This document shows, piece by piece, positions 1-21,364 of a DNA stretch of 64,000 bases. The position numbers were made by a program, and so were the translations under genes. Where the stretch lies: NCBI GenBank assembly GCA_021186555.1, contig JAJKFL010000039.1, forward strand, positions 36,994,733 through 37,058,732, read 5' to 3'. The stretch's first letter is position 1. Every line of letters begins with the position of its first letter. The notes below the pieces were generated by a model. The model made no database searches. It had not been told where the DNA came from and was given only the letters and a program-made list of their open reading frames with translations. This stretch comes from Reticulitermes speratus (Eukaryota > Arthropoda > Insecta > Blattodea > Rhinotermitidae).

Positions 1-10927
<10,927 letters not shown>

Positions 10928-10946
10928 ACAGGGAGTGAGATTGAGG

Positions 10947-10992
10947 TAGAGAGAGAGAGAGAGAGAGAGAGAGGTGTGTGTGTGTGTGTGTG
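10947..10992. repeat. (AG)n(TG)n compound microsatellite in PHTF 3' UTR
   Basis: About 12 AG units then about 10 TG units, starting some 20 bases after the PHTF stop, so it should lie in the 3' UTR. Confidence 0.9.
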
Positions 10993-12419
10993 TTGTGTGG
11001 TGGTGTGCGCATGCATGTGCATGTGCACAGCTGCATGTGCAATGAAGTATATGAGATTGTGCAGAGTCATATGATATGACTTTTGCTATATAAGCATTAT
11101 ATATTTTTACATAGAATATTTGATGAAATGGTATATTAATTTTGTATAGTATAAAAGACAGAGTTGTTAGTGATTTTAATGATCTGTTTGTCACTGTCAC
11201 TGTGTGACAAAGTTATATTTGTCGTGTGTTCTGACGTTTACGTAACAGCTAGTCACAATTCTAGGACCAATAGCTATTCATGTTTTTATAAGATATGTTA
11301 GTAAAAAATATCTTGTAGAAAATATGTTTTACTAGTCTTTTTGCAACAGTTACGTGAAGCTTTTCTGAATCTCATTTTCATTATGTTAGCTATTTGTGGA
11401 ACACAGTAGCAAGAACTGAGTTAGGAATATCTCCATAGTCAACTTTATGTAGAATTACAGGCCATCTTATCAACTGCTTTCATATAAGGTCTTGCACTGT
11501 TGTGATATGCTTTGGCCCTCATGTTTTGCTTGTATATGATTTGGAATGAATACACAGCTAAGAGTCTAGTCAAATGTTCTGATTTTGGCTAATTCATGGT
11601 GTGATTTTTAGGCCAAAACAATTAGACATTGACAGATCATAGAAGAGTTTTCTGTTATCTAAATTCTGTCAGGCCATCTACAAGAATACAAATAGCCTGT
11701 GTGACACTTCGGACACTGCGTGAGGTCCATAGTACAGGGTCATATGTAGGACAATTTGGAGAAAGCCTCATGACAGTGGGTGATGCATTTCAGCAAAATA
11801 TCTTGCGTATAAAACCAAAGCATGGGAGGTTGGTTGGAGCATGGGCACAAATTGAGGGTTTCAGCCTTCCTGCACGATTACATTTCATGCCTTCATCCCG
11901 TTCAGTGTCGACCCTAAACTAAATGTACCAGAAGCACTGTCACATCTATTGTCATTCGTTGAAACAAGACACTTGATGTGGCTACTTAGTTTTACAAAAA
12001 TTAATGTTACTTGGTCCTGCAAGGGTTTTAAAAATAAAAATATGAAATGCGTGACATAATTGCAAGAAGAGATGGCAAAGGCACATGGCATCGGTAGTAA
12101 AAAACGGATAGATATGAAATAAAAACAGAAATAAGCTGCAAAATTATGAATCTTTCCAGTCAAATTTTGGCTGCCTCAGGGCAGAAGGGACCTTCTGAGG
12201 CTTGGAATGTGGGTACAAATGGCCCTCCTGCACCATAGTTCTTTTGGTATTAAGTTATGTGTGCCTTTCTGTCTCTGATTTGATTGTCGTGTAAGCATAC
12301 CTGGTTTTATAGTTGAAAAGTGATCTTTGTTTATTGTTGTTGTTTTGGTAGCCTTTAATTCATAGGGCAATCACTGTGAAGCCCCATTACAATAAGTAAT
12401 GTAAAACTGCTCACCAGGA

Positions 12420-12453
<34 letters not shown>

Positions 12454-13090
12454 ATATTCGTACAATTATAATAAATAAGCATTTTCGTTATTTCAGTTTA
12501 TTATAAGAAAAACTTGGGTAAAGAATTGGTGCTTTCACTAGTAGTAAATAAAGTCTATGACCTGCAGTAACGAAGTTTTATTTTAACATATAAAGTCTGT
12601 GGAAAAGTAATACATTACATTTCGGCAGGTTGTGAAACTATTTCGTGGAATTCTGTGTTTGTAAGATTATGTGGCAATTTTTTTTTTGTATTAAATGTCA
12701 ACAATTTTAGCATTGTACATACATAGTATGCCGTGAGTGAACAGTCTATTGTTTAAATGCATTTTTGTACATTCAGTGAATGTTGAGGTTATGGCTGATA
12801 GAGGTAACAGACAAAATCAACATAGACCTACAAACAATAAATCCTTCAAAGTATAACAATACTCGTATGCTGTAAAAATTGACCCTAATCATAGTAGTAC
12901 CATTCTACAGCATATCTACAGTTTTGAAGAAACTAATTCCATTTAGCAGAATACTCCTTGAGAATCTAATAATTCCTCTGTTAGTCGAGAAATTCCCTAC
13001 ATTTTATGGAACCTGAAGGTTTATTCCATGTTCAAAAGGGCGTGCAACTTGTCGATATCGTGAGTCACATAAATCCATTTTACACCCTCC
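10993..13090. other. PHTF 3' flank / intergenic
   Basis: AT-rich sequence holding a (TA)n run at 12420-12446. An open frame at 11629-11922 (+) has no recognisable domain and I do not call it a gene. AATAAA-type signals occur near 12033, 12117 and 12471, but none can be tied to PHTF. Confidence 0.4.
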
Positions 13091-13106
13091 AATACCACCT
13101 CTCTGC

Positions 13107-13393
13107 CGATCCCAGTGGCCGTGCGGTCTAAGGCGTGGGTCTTCGGCTGCTCGCTTACTAGGATCGTGGGTTCGAATCCCACCGGGGGCATGGATGTCTG
13201 TCTGTTGCGAGTGTTGTGTATTGTCAGGTAGAGGTCTCTGCGATGAGCTGGTCCCTCGTCCAGAGGAGTCCTACTGACTGTGGTGTGTCTAAAGTGTGTG
13301 ATCGTGAAGCCTTGACGAAACGAGGAGGCCCAGGCCCATATAGGGCTGTTGAGCCATAGGCAAAAAAAAAAAAAACACAAACACACACACACC
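13107..13393 (+). repeat. SINE C, complete copy
   Basis: tRNA-like head with A box (TGGCCGTGCGG) and B box (GGTTCGAATCC), unique body, A-rich tail at 13361-13376 running into (CA)n. Flanked by an ACCACCTCTCT direct repeat on both sides. Pol III derived and non-coding. Confidence 0.85.
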
Positions 13394-13578
13394 ACCACCT
13401 CTCTAAGATTTATTTTAATATTATCCTCCTGTCTATGCCTAAGTGTTCAAAGTGGTCTGGTTCTTTCACGTTTGCCCACCAACAACCTGTATACATGTCT
13501 CTTGTCCCCTACATGCCCTGCCTATCTGATCCTCCCTGATTTGATCACCTGATCAATTTTAGTCATTTTTAAACTACA

Positions 13579-14093
13579 AACAGTCACCAACAAATGCACA
13601 AACCATAAATAAGTATAAATTAACCTTTTATCATAAATTCTACGTTACGCGTTGTCAAGAAGACTTTACATCACGACGAGACAGACAAAATACTGATGAA
13701 CTTATACAATACGCACTCCATCCATTACTCATCTTCATCAAGCTCCACTACAGATTTTACAAAGTGCAGTGTATAGTCTAGTGAAACTCCTAGATGTGCG
13801 GTGAAAACCTTAAATGTTGGAAGTAACAGTGGACTGTGTAATTTTACCATTTTTAACTCCATACTTTTATTTCACGATTTTAACATATGATACAAACGTT
13901 TTATGATCTCCTAAACATACTGTGAAGTAACATTACAAGTGTCGTTAACAGACCCAACGCAGCATTTGATAAGCACTACTGTAACCCCTGATGATGGCTC
14001 CTCGCGAGCCGAAACATGTGTAGGGTTTTAATTATGATAAAAGGATAATTTATAGATTTATTTATGGTTTGTGCATTTGTTGGTGACTGTTTG
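13579..14093. mobile_element. Fold-back element with one hammerhead-like arm
   Basis: Left arm 13579-13638 and right arm 14031-14093 are inverted copies (CAGTCACCAACAAATGCACA against TTTGTTGGTGACTGTTTG). About 390 bp of unassigned sequence lies between. The right side holds the best hammerhead-like motif in the window. Target duplications are not clear. Confidence 0.7.
13983..14027 (+). ncRNA. Hammerhead-ribozyme-like motif (best copy)
   Basis: Helix I AACCC (13983-13987) pairs fully with GGGTT (14023-14027). Core CTGATGA 13988-13994, then an extra T, helix II GGCTC/GAGCC with loop CTCGC, GAAAC 14011-14015, ATGT, and GTA 14020-14022 as the cleavage triplet. Helix III would be only two pairs, as in Penelope-like and retrozyme hammerheads. 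The extra T between core and helix II departs from the consensus; activity is untested. Confidence 0.5.
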
Positions 14094-14175
14094 CACCGAT
14101 TAATATTTGGTTTGTACATGGTCGAGTCTTAAACTGCATTAAGAGTCATTCATTTTATTAACTTCCCTTAAGTTC

Positions 14176-14810
14176 CACATTAAATTCACCGTGCATCCTG
14201 TTACTGGTCAATAGTTATATTTCACCAACACATGCACTACACTATATTCATCATATACACCCCTACATATGTTTCGGCCAGTCACTAGCCATCATCGGGG
14301 GGTCAAAGCATTCTAACAAAGACTATACATCTATTTAAGGTATTGTACATCCGTATGATAGTAAAATAAGATAAAAAGAGATAAAAGTATGGTTCACAAT
14401 AGTTTCAACTATAACATTATATGGTGTTACACAGGAGGTTAAAATACATATTCATTGTTTTATTTAAAATTATTGGCAGACGGTCTTGTTTGCGGTATCT
14501 CAAGGTAGTTGCGGCATTCTATGTTGTGTTGATGCGTAACGTGTCCTGTGTTCTTGACCGGTTGGTTGCGTACTCAACCAACCGGTGAAGAACACAGGAC
14601 ACGTTATAGTTGAAACTATTGTGAACCATACTTTTATCTCATTTTATCTTATTTCACTATCATACGGATGTACAATACCTTAAATAGATGTATATAGTCT
14701 TTGTTAGAATACTTTGACCCCCCGATGATGGCTAGTGACTGGCCGAAACATATGTAGGGGTGTATATCATGAATATAGTGTAGTGCATGTGTTGGTGAAA
14801 TATAACTATT
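14176..14810. mobile_element. Fold-back element with hammerhead-like motifs in both arms
   Basis: Arms of about 205 bp (14212-14417 and 14604-14810) are nearly perfect inverted copies. Each holds a CCGATGA ... GAAAC ... GTA motif (14259-14303 minus, 14717-14761 plus) with ACCCC/GGGGT pairing. An 11-bp direct repeat CCCTTAAGTTC flanks it (14165-14175, 14811-14821). A 36-base tail outside the left arm carries, on the minus strand, ATGCACGGTGAA. U4 of the core is C in both copies. Confidence 0.8.
14536..14605. repeat. Near-perfect 32-bp palindrome inside the fold-back spacer
   Basis: Arms 14536-14567 and 14574-14605 with a six-base loop. It forms a second hairpin nested in the larger one; the loop region has CCGGTTGGTTG against CAACCAACCGG. 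Confidence 0.85.
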
Positions 14811-15339
14811 CCCTTAAGTTCATTTACATGTAAACACAAGTTACATGCTTAATGCAGACCTGTGCTTTTTAACCTCGGCCAAGGAACCGGCTGTTGTGCA
14901 GTGTGAGGTTATCACAGTGGTTTTTTTTCTGAAGATTCAAGTTTTCATGGAATGTTATACCGTCTATATTGGTAAACAATGAAATGTCGCTAAGTATTGA
15001 CAGCAGGTCTGCATTAAGCGTTTTAAGTGGTGTGTCGTTAATTATTTACCAGTCGACACAACGTAACGTCCTGCATCAGATTTTCGTTATTTTTCTCCGA
15101 TCTTCCAGGGAAATGTTGATACAGTGCCTTTAAATAGGCCGCAATTTCTTCTTTCCAAACCTTGATCCGTTGATCACGAATTGTTTATTACAAACTTTAG
15201 ATATTTTAACTTATTGTTTAAAACATAGTATGCAGTTTTATTATTCTTTTGTTAGTGTTTGAAACGTACAATATGAATTGAACATGATGTTCCAGCGTGA
15301 AACATGCTGTTGATTTTGTTAAAACAGCTGAATCATTTA

Positions 15340-15616
15340 CAGACAGACCCCGACTTACGTAGATCTGGACTTACGTAAAAAACTTGTTGTGCCACTACCA
15401 CCACTACTACCACTCCAACCACCACCACCACACCCACCCCCGCCTCTGCCTCAATTGAATACGACAGTGACTCCAGTATCGATTATTAATTATTATGATA
15501 TCAATTATTATTATTATGTATAAGGTATATAATAAAGCATGGCTCCCAGTTACGTAAAAATCGACTTACACATAGGGTTGCGGAACGATCCACTTACGTA
15601 AGTCGGAGACTTTCTG
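15340..15616. mobile_element. pogo/Tigger-like MITE
   Basis: 277 bp bounded by TA dinucleotides. The ends pair over about 25 bases with some mismatches: CAGACAGACCCCGACTTACG at the left, CAGAAAGTCTCCGACTTACG read inward from the right. The motif ACTTACGTA recurs internally. A (CCA)n-rich stretch lies at 15390-15445. No transposase. Confidence 0.65.
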
Positions 15617-16008
15617 TAGCCTTGTCACCAATGTGCAGTTTACTGTTCAGGCCTAGATAAGATATGTTGACCAAGAAGCGTATCAAATAATGAAGGACTA
15701 GATAAAATTGCGTAAGAAGAAGTTTTATCAGAAAGAAGAAACCGTCAACACACACACACAGATTATGGTCGTGGTTCAGATAAGATTGCAGAATATGTTT
15801 TAGTGAATATTGACAGATACGTGAACAGATGTAAGGCAACCAAATTTTAAATATGAGGTAATCTTTCACTAGTAATATCCTGCATTTAATTTTAAAAAAT
15901 GTAAGAAGTTAAACCTACATTATCGTAATAGCAAAATAATAATAGTTCAAAATAATAATGGGTGGAAAGTACCTACAATAATAAAATGAAAAAGAACATA
16001 TAACAGAT

Positions 16009-16202
16009 GCATGATTTCAGGCTTCCACTGTGGTATAAATGAGATCTTCACTCTTCCGGGATTTTACACAATGTAGATTGGTAGTTAGTAACCGACGTTT
16101 TCTTCTTCAACTGCTTGACCCTTGAATATGGGACCGAGAGGTTGTCCCGAAACGTCGGTAACTAACTACCTGTCTATGCTGCAAGATGAGCAAAGATCTC
16201 AG
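16009..16202. mobile_element. Fold-back element, GACGTTTC family
   Basis: Arms carry TAGTTAGTAACCGACG and its inverse around 16076-16170. It is flanked by ATATAACAGAT at 15998-16008 and 16203-16213. The tail with ATTTCAGGCTTCC lies at the left. The core is diverged (GGGAC/GTCCC hairpin then GAAACGTC). Confidence 0.75.
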
Positions 16203-16534
16203 ATATAACAGATTTTATGATAAAACACTTTATAATAGTATAACAAACACTGTAAGGCCGGACAGTGACTTTTGTTCATCGTTTGTTTCTCCCTGAAGAT
16301 AATCCGGTAAGTACTGGCGCATATAAGAGCTAGATTTTGAGTTGTTACAGAAAAGAAAGGTTAATATGTGTTACCGTGATGGGTTATTCTTTTTGTTGAG
16401 GTCTAGGTTACACGATTTGAAATGAATCAATTTAAGATATATTTCATATTTGTACTCTTCACCTCATAGCCGTTAAGTTAACAGTGAGATAAGAATGCAT
16501 TGGCGATGTGACAGATTCGTACAAAATTTTGGTC

Positions 16535-16850
16535 GGAGGAATAAACTACTTGTCAGACATACGCATAGATGGAAGGATAAAATTAAAATTGAGATCTGCG
16601 CTTTTCTGGAATATTACGCAGCGCCGTGTGGTAATTGTTTACCGACGTTTCAGGAAAACGTGTCGGTCCCCGAAACGTCGGTAAACAATTACCACACGAC
16701 GCCGCGTAATATCCCAGAAGAGCGTAGATCTCGACAACATCGCGGCGGAAGCCTGAAATCAAATTTAAAATTGATCTTGGAGAAACGGGTTGTGATATTA
16801 TCGACAGAATTCTACTAATTTTTGGGCAGACATTTTTAACGCGATAATGA
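16535..16850 (+). mobile_element. LINE 3' fragment split by a fold-back element
   Basis: Upstream of 16593 the frame reads NKLLVRHTHRWKDKIKIEI, equivalent to the GRPRRRWEDNIKMDL region of the LINE at 8930. Sequence after 16775 continues as LGE-like residues. The fold-back at 16593-16764 interrupts it. Confidence 0.55.
16593..16764. mobile_element. Fold-back element, GACGTTTC family, inside a LINE
   Basis: Arms with GTGGTAATTGTTTACCGACG and its inverse. Flanked by TTAAAATTGA at 16583-16592 and 16765-16774. The tail with CATCGCGGCGGAAGCCTGAA is at the right end. The centre is short, so one core half is missing. It must be younger than the LINE fragment it splits. Confidence 0.8.
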
Positions 16851-17641
16851 ATCGTCGAGTAGGGGACGAGTAGTGCGGCTGCCCCATGCGGCAGAGTCCA
16901 ATGGTCGGTAAAGCTAAATAAAATGTTTTCTCGCTCACGCAACAAATTTTTGAATTATTGAGCCAAATAAAAGGAAATTCAATACATAATTGATGTCTGA
17001 ATTTTGTAATTTCTGTTAGGGGCGGCCGTTGTTATTACTCGCTCCGGGCTGTAAAACTACGCCACTCTTCGGCTTGTATAAAAGCCCAATGTCAGCTGTT
17101 TACTCTGGAGTGTGGCGTCGGTATTGTCCATAGACCAGGAGATGATCCCTGCTAGGAATGTGACAGTGCAAGTGCTCACTACACGCTACTCGAAATGCTC
17201 GATATTTTCAGTTTGTATGTACCAGTAAAACTGTCTGTCGCTCCTACCAATAGCAGTAGAGTAGTCCCACCTATAGCAGCAAGTAGTCCCCCGCACCGCG
17301 CCTCACACGCCCACCTCCCTTGCGGAGATCATCTCCTGATTTGTGGCCTGTGCGTGAAAGTGTGTGGATTCGAACGCTTTGTACACAGGACGCTCATCGT
17401 CTGTCTATATTTAACTGCTTACAACTATGAAGCCGGAAGTGCTAATTCAGCCGCGCTGTTGTTCCATGCGCGATGTGTTTCTGTCCGGATTACGGAACTT
17501 TACGTACTAACAGCCGTGATTGTTAACGAAAACTGTAAGGTTGTGTTTTCAATTCGGCGCCCTTACACAAACACATTGAGTTCCAACATATTTTTAAATT
17601 CATTAGAAAACTTACATTCCGTTGAAAGTTTTTAAAAATTT
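16851..17641. other. CpG-richer intergenic tract with a TATA-like motif
   Basis: GC-richer than its surroundings. TATAAAAG lies at about 17077-17084, with CAGCTG some 10 bases downstream. No coding exon with splice sites follows, so a promoter is only possible. Confidence 0.25.
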
Positions 17642-17915
17642 GAAATCTGTGGTCTTCTGGGTTGTTACGCGGCGTCGTGTGGCAATTGTTTACCGACGTT
17701 TCGGGACAACGTATCGGTCCCATCCTCACGGGTCAAGAGTCGGATTCTTGACCCGTGAGGATGGGACCGATACGTTGTCCGACTCTTGACCCATGAGGAT
17801 GGGACCGATACGTTGTCCCGAAACGTCGGTAAACAATTGCCACACGACGCCGCGTAATAACCCAGAAGACCGCAGATTTCATCAACATCGCGGCGGAAGC
17901 CTCAAATCAAGGTTA
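17642..17915. mobile_element. Fold-back element with a duplicated core unit
   Basis: Arms pair over CTTCTGGGTTGTTACGCGGC and beyond. Flanking repeat TTAAAAATTT (17632-17641, 17916-17925). The right half holds two tandem copies of a roughly 37-base unit (17744-17780, 17781-17822) with TGAGGATGGGAC and GTTGTCC, and the second runs into CGAAACGTCGG. Tail with GCGGCGGAAGCCTCAAATC at the right. Confidence 0.8.
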
Positions 17916-17999
17916 TTAAAAATTTCGTTCCCCATACTATGTATGAATTTAAACCTGCGTCCGTTTGTAATAGAGCCATAAGAGAAATGTAACAAGCGT

Positions 18000-18620
18000 G
18001 ACTAATTAATTGTTATTTGTGAGCATACGTAATTTTTCAACATGTAATTACACACCTTGATACAAGGGTAACAACTAGAAAATTTAATTGAATAAAGAAC
18101 TAGAAATATTGACAACAGCATCAAGAGGAATGAATTCAGGAATTTCTTTATTCAGTTCCAAAATAGCTACCGTGACGCGCGCTTTCTAAAAACTAGAGGC
18201 AAATTTACGTATTTTTCTCCTGTTGCTATGGCAGTGAAGCATTGCCTTTAAAGAGAGAAATAAGGCTATGCATTCTAGGTATATACTTTGAAAACTGGGG
18301 GTGTAAGCGATGGGAGGCACCTCAAACAGCCTGTTCTTACCTGCACGTGGTACAACCTGTTTTCATGCTAACAAGACACTGGCGACCGAGTAACGCCGGT
18401 ATCACTGTCCCACCAGTAATGGAGAAAATGCCGTTACGTGACGTATGTCCAGAGAATCAAGGTAGCAAACCTACCACAAGACTGCTCACAGTAAGGCTAG
18501 CGAACTAATATGGGGAAAACTTTAGCCTACTGGCAAGAATCAAAACAGGCAGCCGCAGAGTGGGCTCACACACACTATTATGAAATATCAACCAGCAGGA
18601 AAAATGAATACAGGATGACC
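18000..18620. other. Intergenic, nothing recognised
   Basis: No repeat or gene could be assigned. Confidence 0.5.
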
Positions 18621-18624
18621 AATA

Positions 18625-18905
18625 AGGAGACTGCAGGATTGTTTCATTGAGCCCCGGAAGGGGCCACGAAGCCTAAGTTCTTTGGAGCGTGACGATGATG
18701 ATGATTTGGAAACTAAGTGGCGCTGAGAAAAGTGTCCGTCTTTAATGAAGTCTGAAATGCGATCATTTGAGGCAGTGTTCTGGCATTTGCTTGGAGATAC
18801 TGAGACGGACTTAAGAAGCCTGAGTCCGGACAACCAGTTTCCGGGCGGAGTTTTGAACTGGGGCCCTCTCGCATACAGTTAGGAGTGTTAACTACTGTGG
18901 GGTGG
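18625..18905 (-). repeat. Possible tRNA-headed SINE, diverged
   Basis: Minus strand reads TAGTTAACACTCC (A-box-like) and CAGTTCAAAACTCC (B-box-like) at about 18850-18900, with a GATGATGAT run near 18692. Only one copy is seen, so the family is uncertain. Confidence 0.4.
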
Positions 18906-19540
18906 TAAATGTGGTGATAATGATGGTAATAATAAGGGCTTTAGAGACGTAGGTCACGTGGTACTGGGGGAACTGGATGGCACTGGATTAGGACCGTGTG
19001 AAATGGCGGACTGGGGCTAAATATCGGTGTGTAACCTTGTGATTACATTGCAACAGAGTTAATTTAGTTGTCTATGGAGCCGCACTGTAACGCTTTGTTT
19101 TCCCAACCTTCCTTGCACGGAGAAACCGCCAAAATAATTTTTCATATCCTGCGGAACCCGTACATGTGACAGCGTTTACAGGCCAGAAAAAGTTGATAGC
19201 TGGGAGCGCAGTGCAATTACTGCTCAATTATTGTCAAGACAATTGATTTGTCAGGAGCTGATATGTGTCTTGTATTGTCAGAAAAACAAATTGAAGCATT
19301 TTTTTTTCCTGTGTTTAGAGAGATATTTTGAATTATTTGCAGTATTGCAAAATTTGTATGTACGTATCTATTCTACTACTTCTCGTGGAACCCTGCTGGG
19401 AAACACTGGTATAAGGATTGTCATGCTCACAGTACCGTTGTTGCTTTGAACACGGGACGCTATTTAAATCTTGAAGTAGTGACAATTACTCGCAGGTACG
19501 GAATTATTATAATTTTAAATTTCTTCTCATACCGAGCAGG
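18906..19540. other. Intergenic, nothing recognised
   Basis: No assignable element. An open frame at 19231-19449 lacks any domain. Confidence 0.5.
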
Positions 19541-19942
19541 TCTGACGTAGTGTTGTACATCTTCAGTGCAATTGTCACATATAAATAAACAAGTTTATTA
19601 CTAATTGCACCAATATTTGATTTTACAGTACTCCTACATGTTTCGGCTACAGCCTGTAGCCATCCTCAAGGAGCTACACTATTCAAAGACATATACAGTA
19701 CGATCGTTCATGGAGCATACACGGAGCGTTTACATATCGGATTTTCCACTCTATTAAACCCCTAAGAAAGTCCATCCTCTCAAGATGTTTGGATGCAGCA
19801 TTTTAAACGTTTAATATTCTTCTTGTAATATAATTTTAAGAATAATAATACTATACATTGTCATTAGCGTGACACTAATCTGCATATTGTACCATTTACG
19901 ATCGAGAAGTCATATAACAACGCTGTATAAAAACGTAAAGCA

Positions 19943-20573
19943 GTCCCATTACAGGCCTGGACAGACCCTTAGGGTTCCAGGAGGATGAGGCTCCCAGATT
20001 TATAGACAATCGGCACATGAAGGTGGTAAGGTCAGCCCTACGCACCGGCCGCCTTTACCCCCCCCCCCCCCCCCCCCCGGAAATATTCCTGGTACTCATT
20101 TCTGTTGGGGGCACGCGGTGGCGCAGTTGGTTGAGGCACTGCGCTACAAACCGGAACGTCGCGGGTTCGATTCCCGATGGTGTCATTGGAATTTTTCATT
20201 GACATAATCGTTTCGGTCGCACTATGGCCCTGGGGTCGACTCAGCCTCTAACAGAAATGAGTACCAGGAATCTTTCCTGGGAGGTAAAGGCGGTCGGTGT
20301 GTATGGCTGACAACCTTACCACCTTCATGTGCCGATTGTCTAAAAACCTGGGAGCCTCGACCTCCTGGAGCCCTAAGGGTCTGTCTAGACCTGTAATGGG
20401 ATTGCTTTACCTTTACTCATTTCTGTTAGAGGCTCAGTCGACCCCAGGGCCATAGTGCGACCGAAACGATTATGTCAATGAAAAATTCCAGTGACACCAT
20501 CGGGAATCGAACCCGCGATGTTCGGGCTTGTAACGCAGTGCCTCAACCAACTGCGCCACCGCGTGACCTAACA
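19943..20573 (-). repeat. SINE A, split copy
   Basis: 3' part at 19943-20106 and 5' tRNA-like head at 20414-20573, minus strand, interrupted by a plus-strand SINE A. The head has GGTTCGATTCC (B box) and TGGCGCAGTTGG (A box). A run of about 20 C lies at 20058-20078. Confidence 0.88.
20107..20413 (+). repeat. SINE A inserted in SINE A
   Basis: Complete tRNA-headed SINE: A box TGGCGCAGTTGG, B box GGTTCGATTCC, body, and an end at TTGCTTTACCTT. The duplicated target TACTCATTTCTGTT flanks it at 20093-20106 and 20414-20427. Confidence 0.9.
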
Positions 20574-20702
20574 ATGATGTATGCCTTTGAATATTGTAGC
20601 TCCTGAGGATGTCTACAGGTTGTAGCCGGAACATGTAGGAGTACTGTAAAATCATGTATTGGTGCTGTTAGTTGGTAATAAACTTGTATATAAGTCTGAC
20701 GT

Positions 20703-20935
20703 GTTTTCGGGGTGGTGCCCAGTTCCAATCTTGGTCGGGGCATCGACTGTCATGTCTGATGGTTTTCCTCATTCCCACCAGGCAAATGTCGGAATATTAC
20801 CTTAAGTCAGGCCACGGCCGTCTCCTTCCACATACATCCCTTTCAACTCATCATTTACTGATCATTCTACAATTCGATGCTACACAGCTTGACACACTAA
20901 AGTGACGTTGAATAAACCATAAACAAATAAATATA
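20703..20935 (+). repeat. SINE E copy
   Basis: Contains a B-box-like GTTCCAATCTTGG, the internal GGTTTTCCTCATTCCCACCA, and the tail AATAAACCATAAACAAATAA. Shares layout with copies at 33388 and 54890. Confidence 0.6.
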
Positions 20936-21065
20936 TTATCTCTTCGATTAAAGTTGCATCACTTACTTATCACTTATCACACCCATGTCATAATCTGTTG
21001 CTTGTTTTAAGTCAGTGAGCCACATCTCCGCTTTGCCCTCGATGGCAATGCACATAACGATGTGA

Positions 21066-21295
21066 GATTCAGGCTTCCGCCGCAGCGTAGTTGAGGCCTT
21101 CGCTCTTCTGGGATGTTACGCAGCGTAGATTGGTGGTTAGTTACCGACGCTTCGGGACATCCTATCAGCCCCATCGTCTAGGGTCAAACAGACTGCTTAT
21201 TCTTGAAGTGGGACCGATACGTTGTCGGCGAAACGTGGGTAACCATCTACCAACCTATGCCGCGTAACATCCCAGAAGAGCGAAGGCCTCAAGAT
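21066..21295. mobile_element. Fold-back element, GACGTTTC family
   Basis: Inverted arms contain GAGGCCTTCGCTCTTCTGGG and CCCAGAAGAGCGAAGGCCTC. Inside are GGTTAGTTACCGACG and a diverged inverse. Tail with CAGGCTTCCGCCGC at the left. Flanking repeat not clear. Confidence 0.75.
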
Positions 21296-21364
21296 AAGAT
21301 GTCTGCACTTCAGGGTTGTATCCTAAACAAATAGGAGAAAAATAATAATATAAGTAATTGGGTA

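Larger units (their letters stand above)
19559..20693. mobile_element. Fold-back element carrying nested SINEs
   Basis: Left arm about 19587-19680 and right arm about 20590-20690 are inverted copies containing CTACATGTTTCGGCTACAG and its inverse. Flanking repeat GTCTGACGT (19550-19558, 20694-20702). The left tail, read on the minus strand, carries TTGCACTGAAGATG. Hammerhead-like cores are degenerate (TTGAGGA, CTGAGGA). Two SINE A copies sit in the middle. Confidence 0.75.

Noticed and set aside
17077-17084. TATAAAAG as a gene promoter
   Set aside because: No coding exon or splice structure follows; kept only as a weak note.
17195-17635. 146-codon frame in the GC-richer tract
   Set aside because: No domain, no splice support, and it runs up to a fold-back arm.
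20107-20180. tRNA gene (A and B boxes, cloverleaf-like)
   Set aside because: It is the head of a SINE with a body, tail and duplicated target. The same holds for the heads at 13107, 23249, 26018, 29878, 38869, 53207, 57163, 58121 and 63780.
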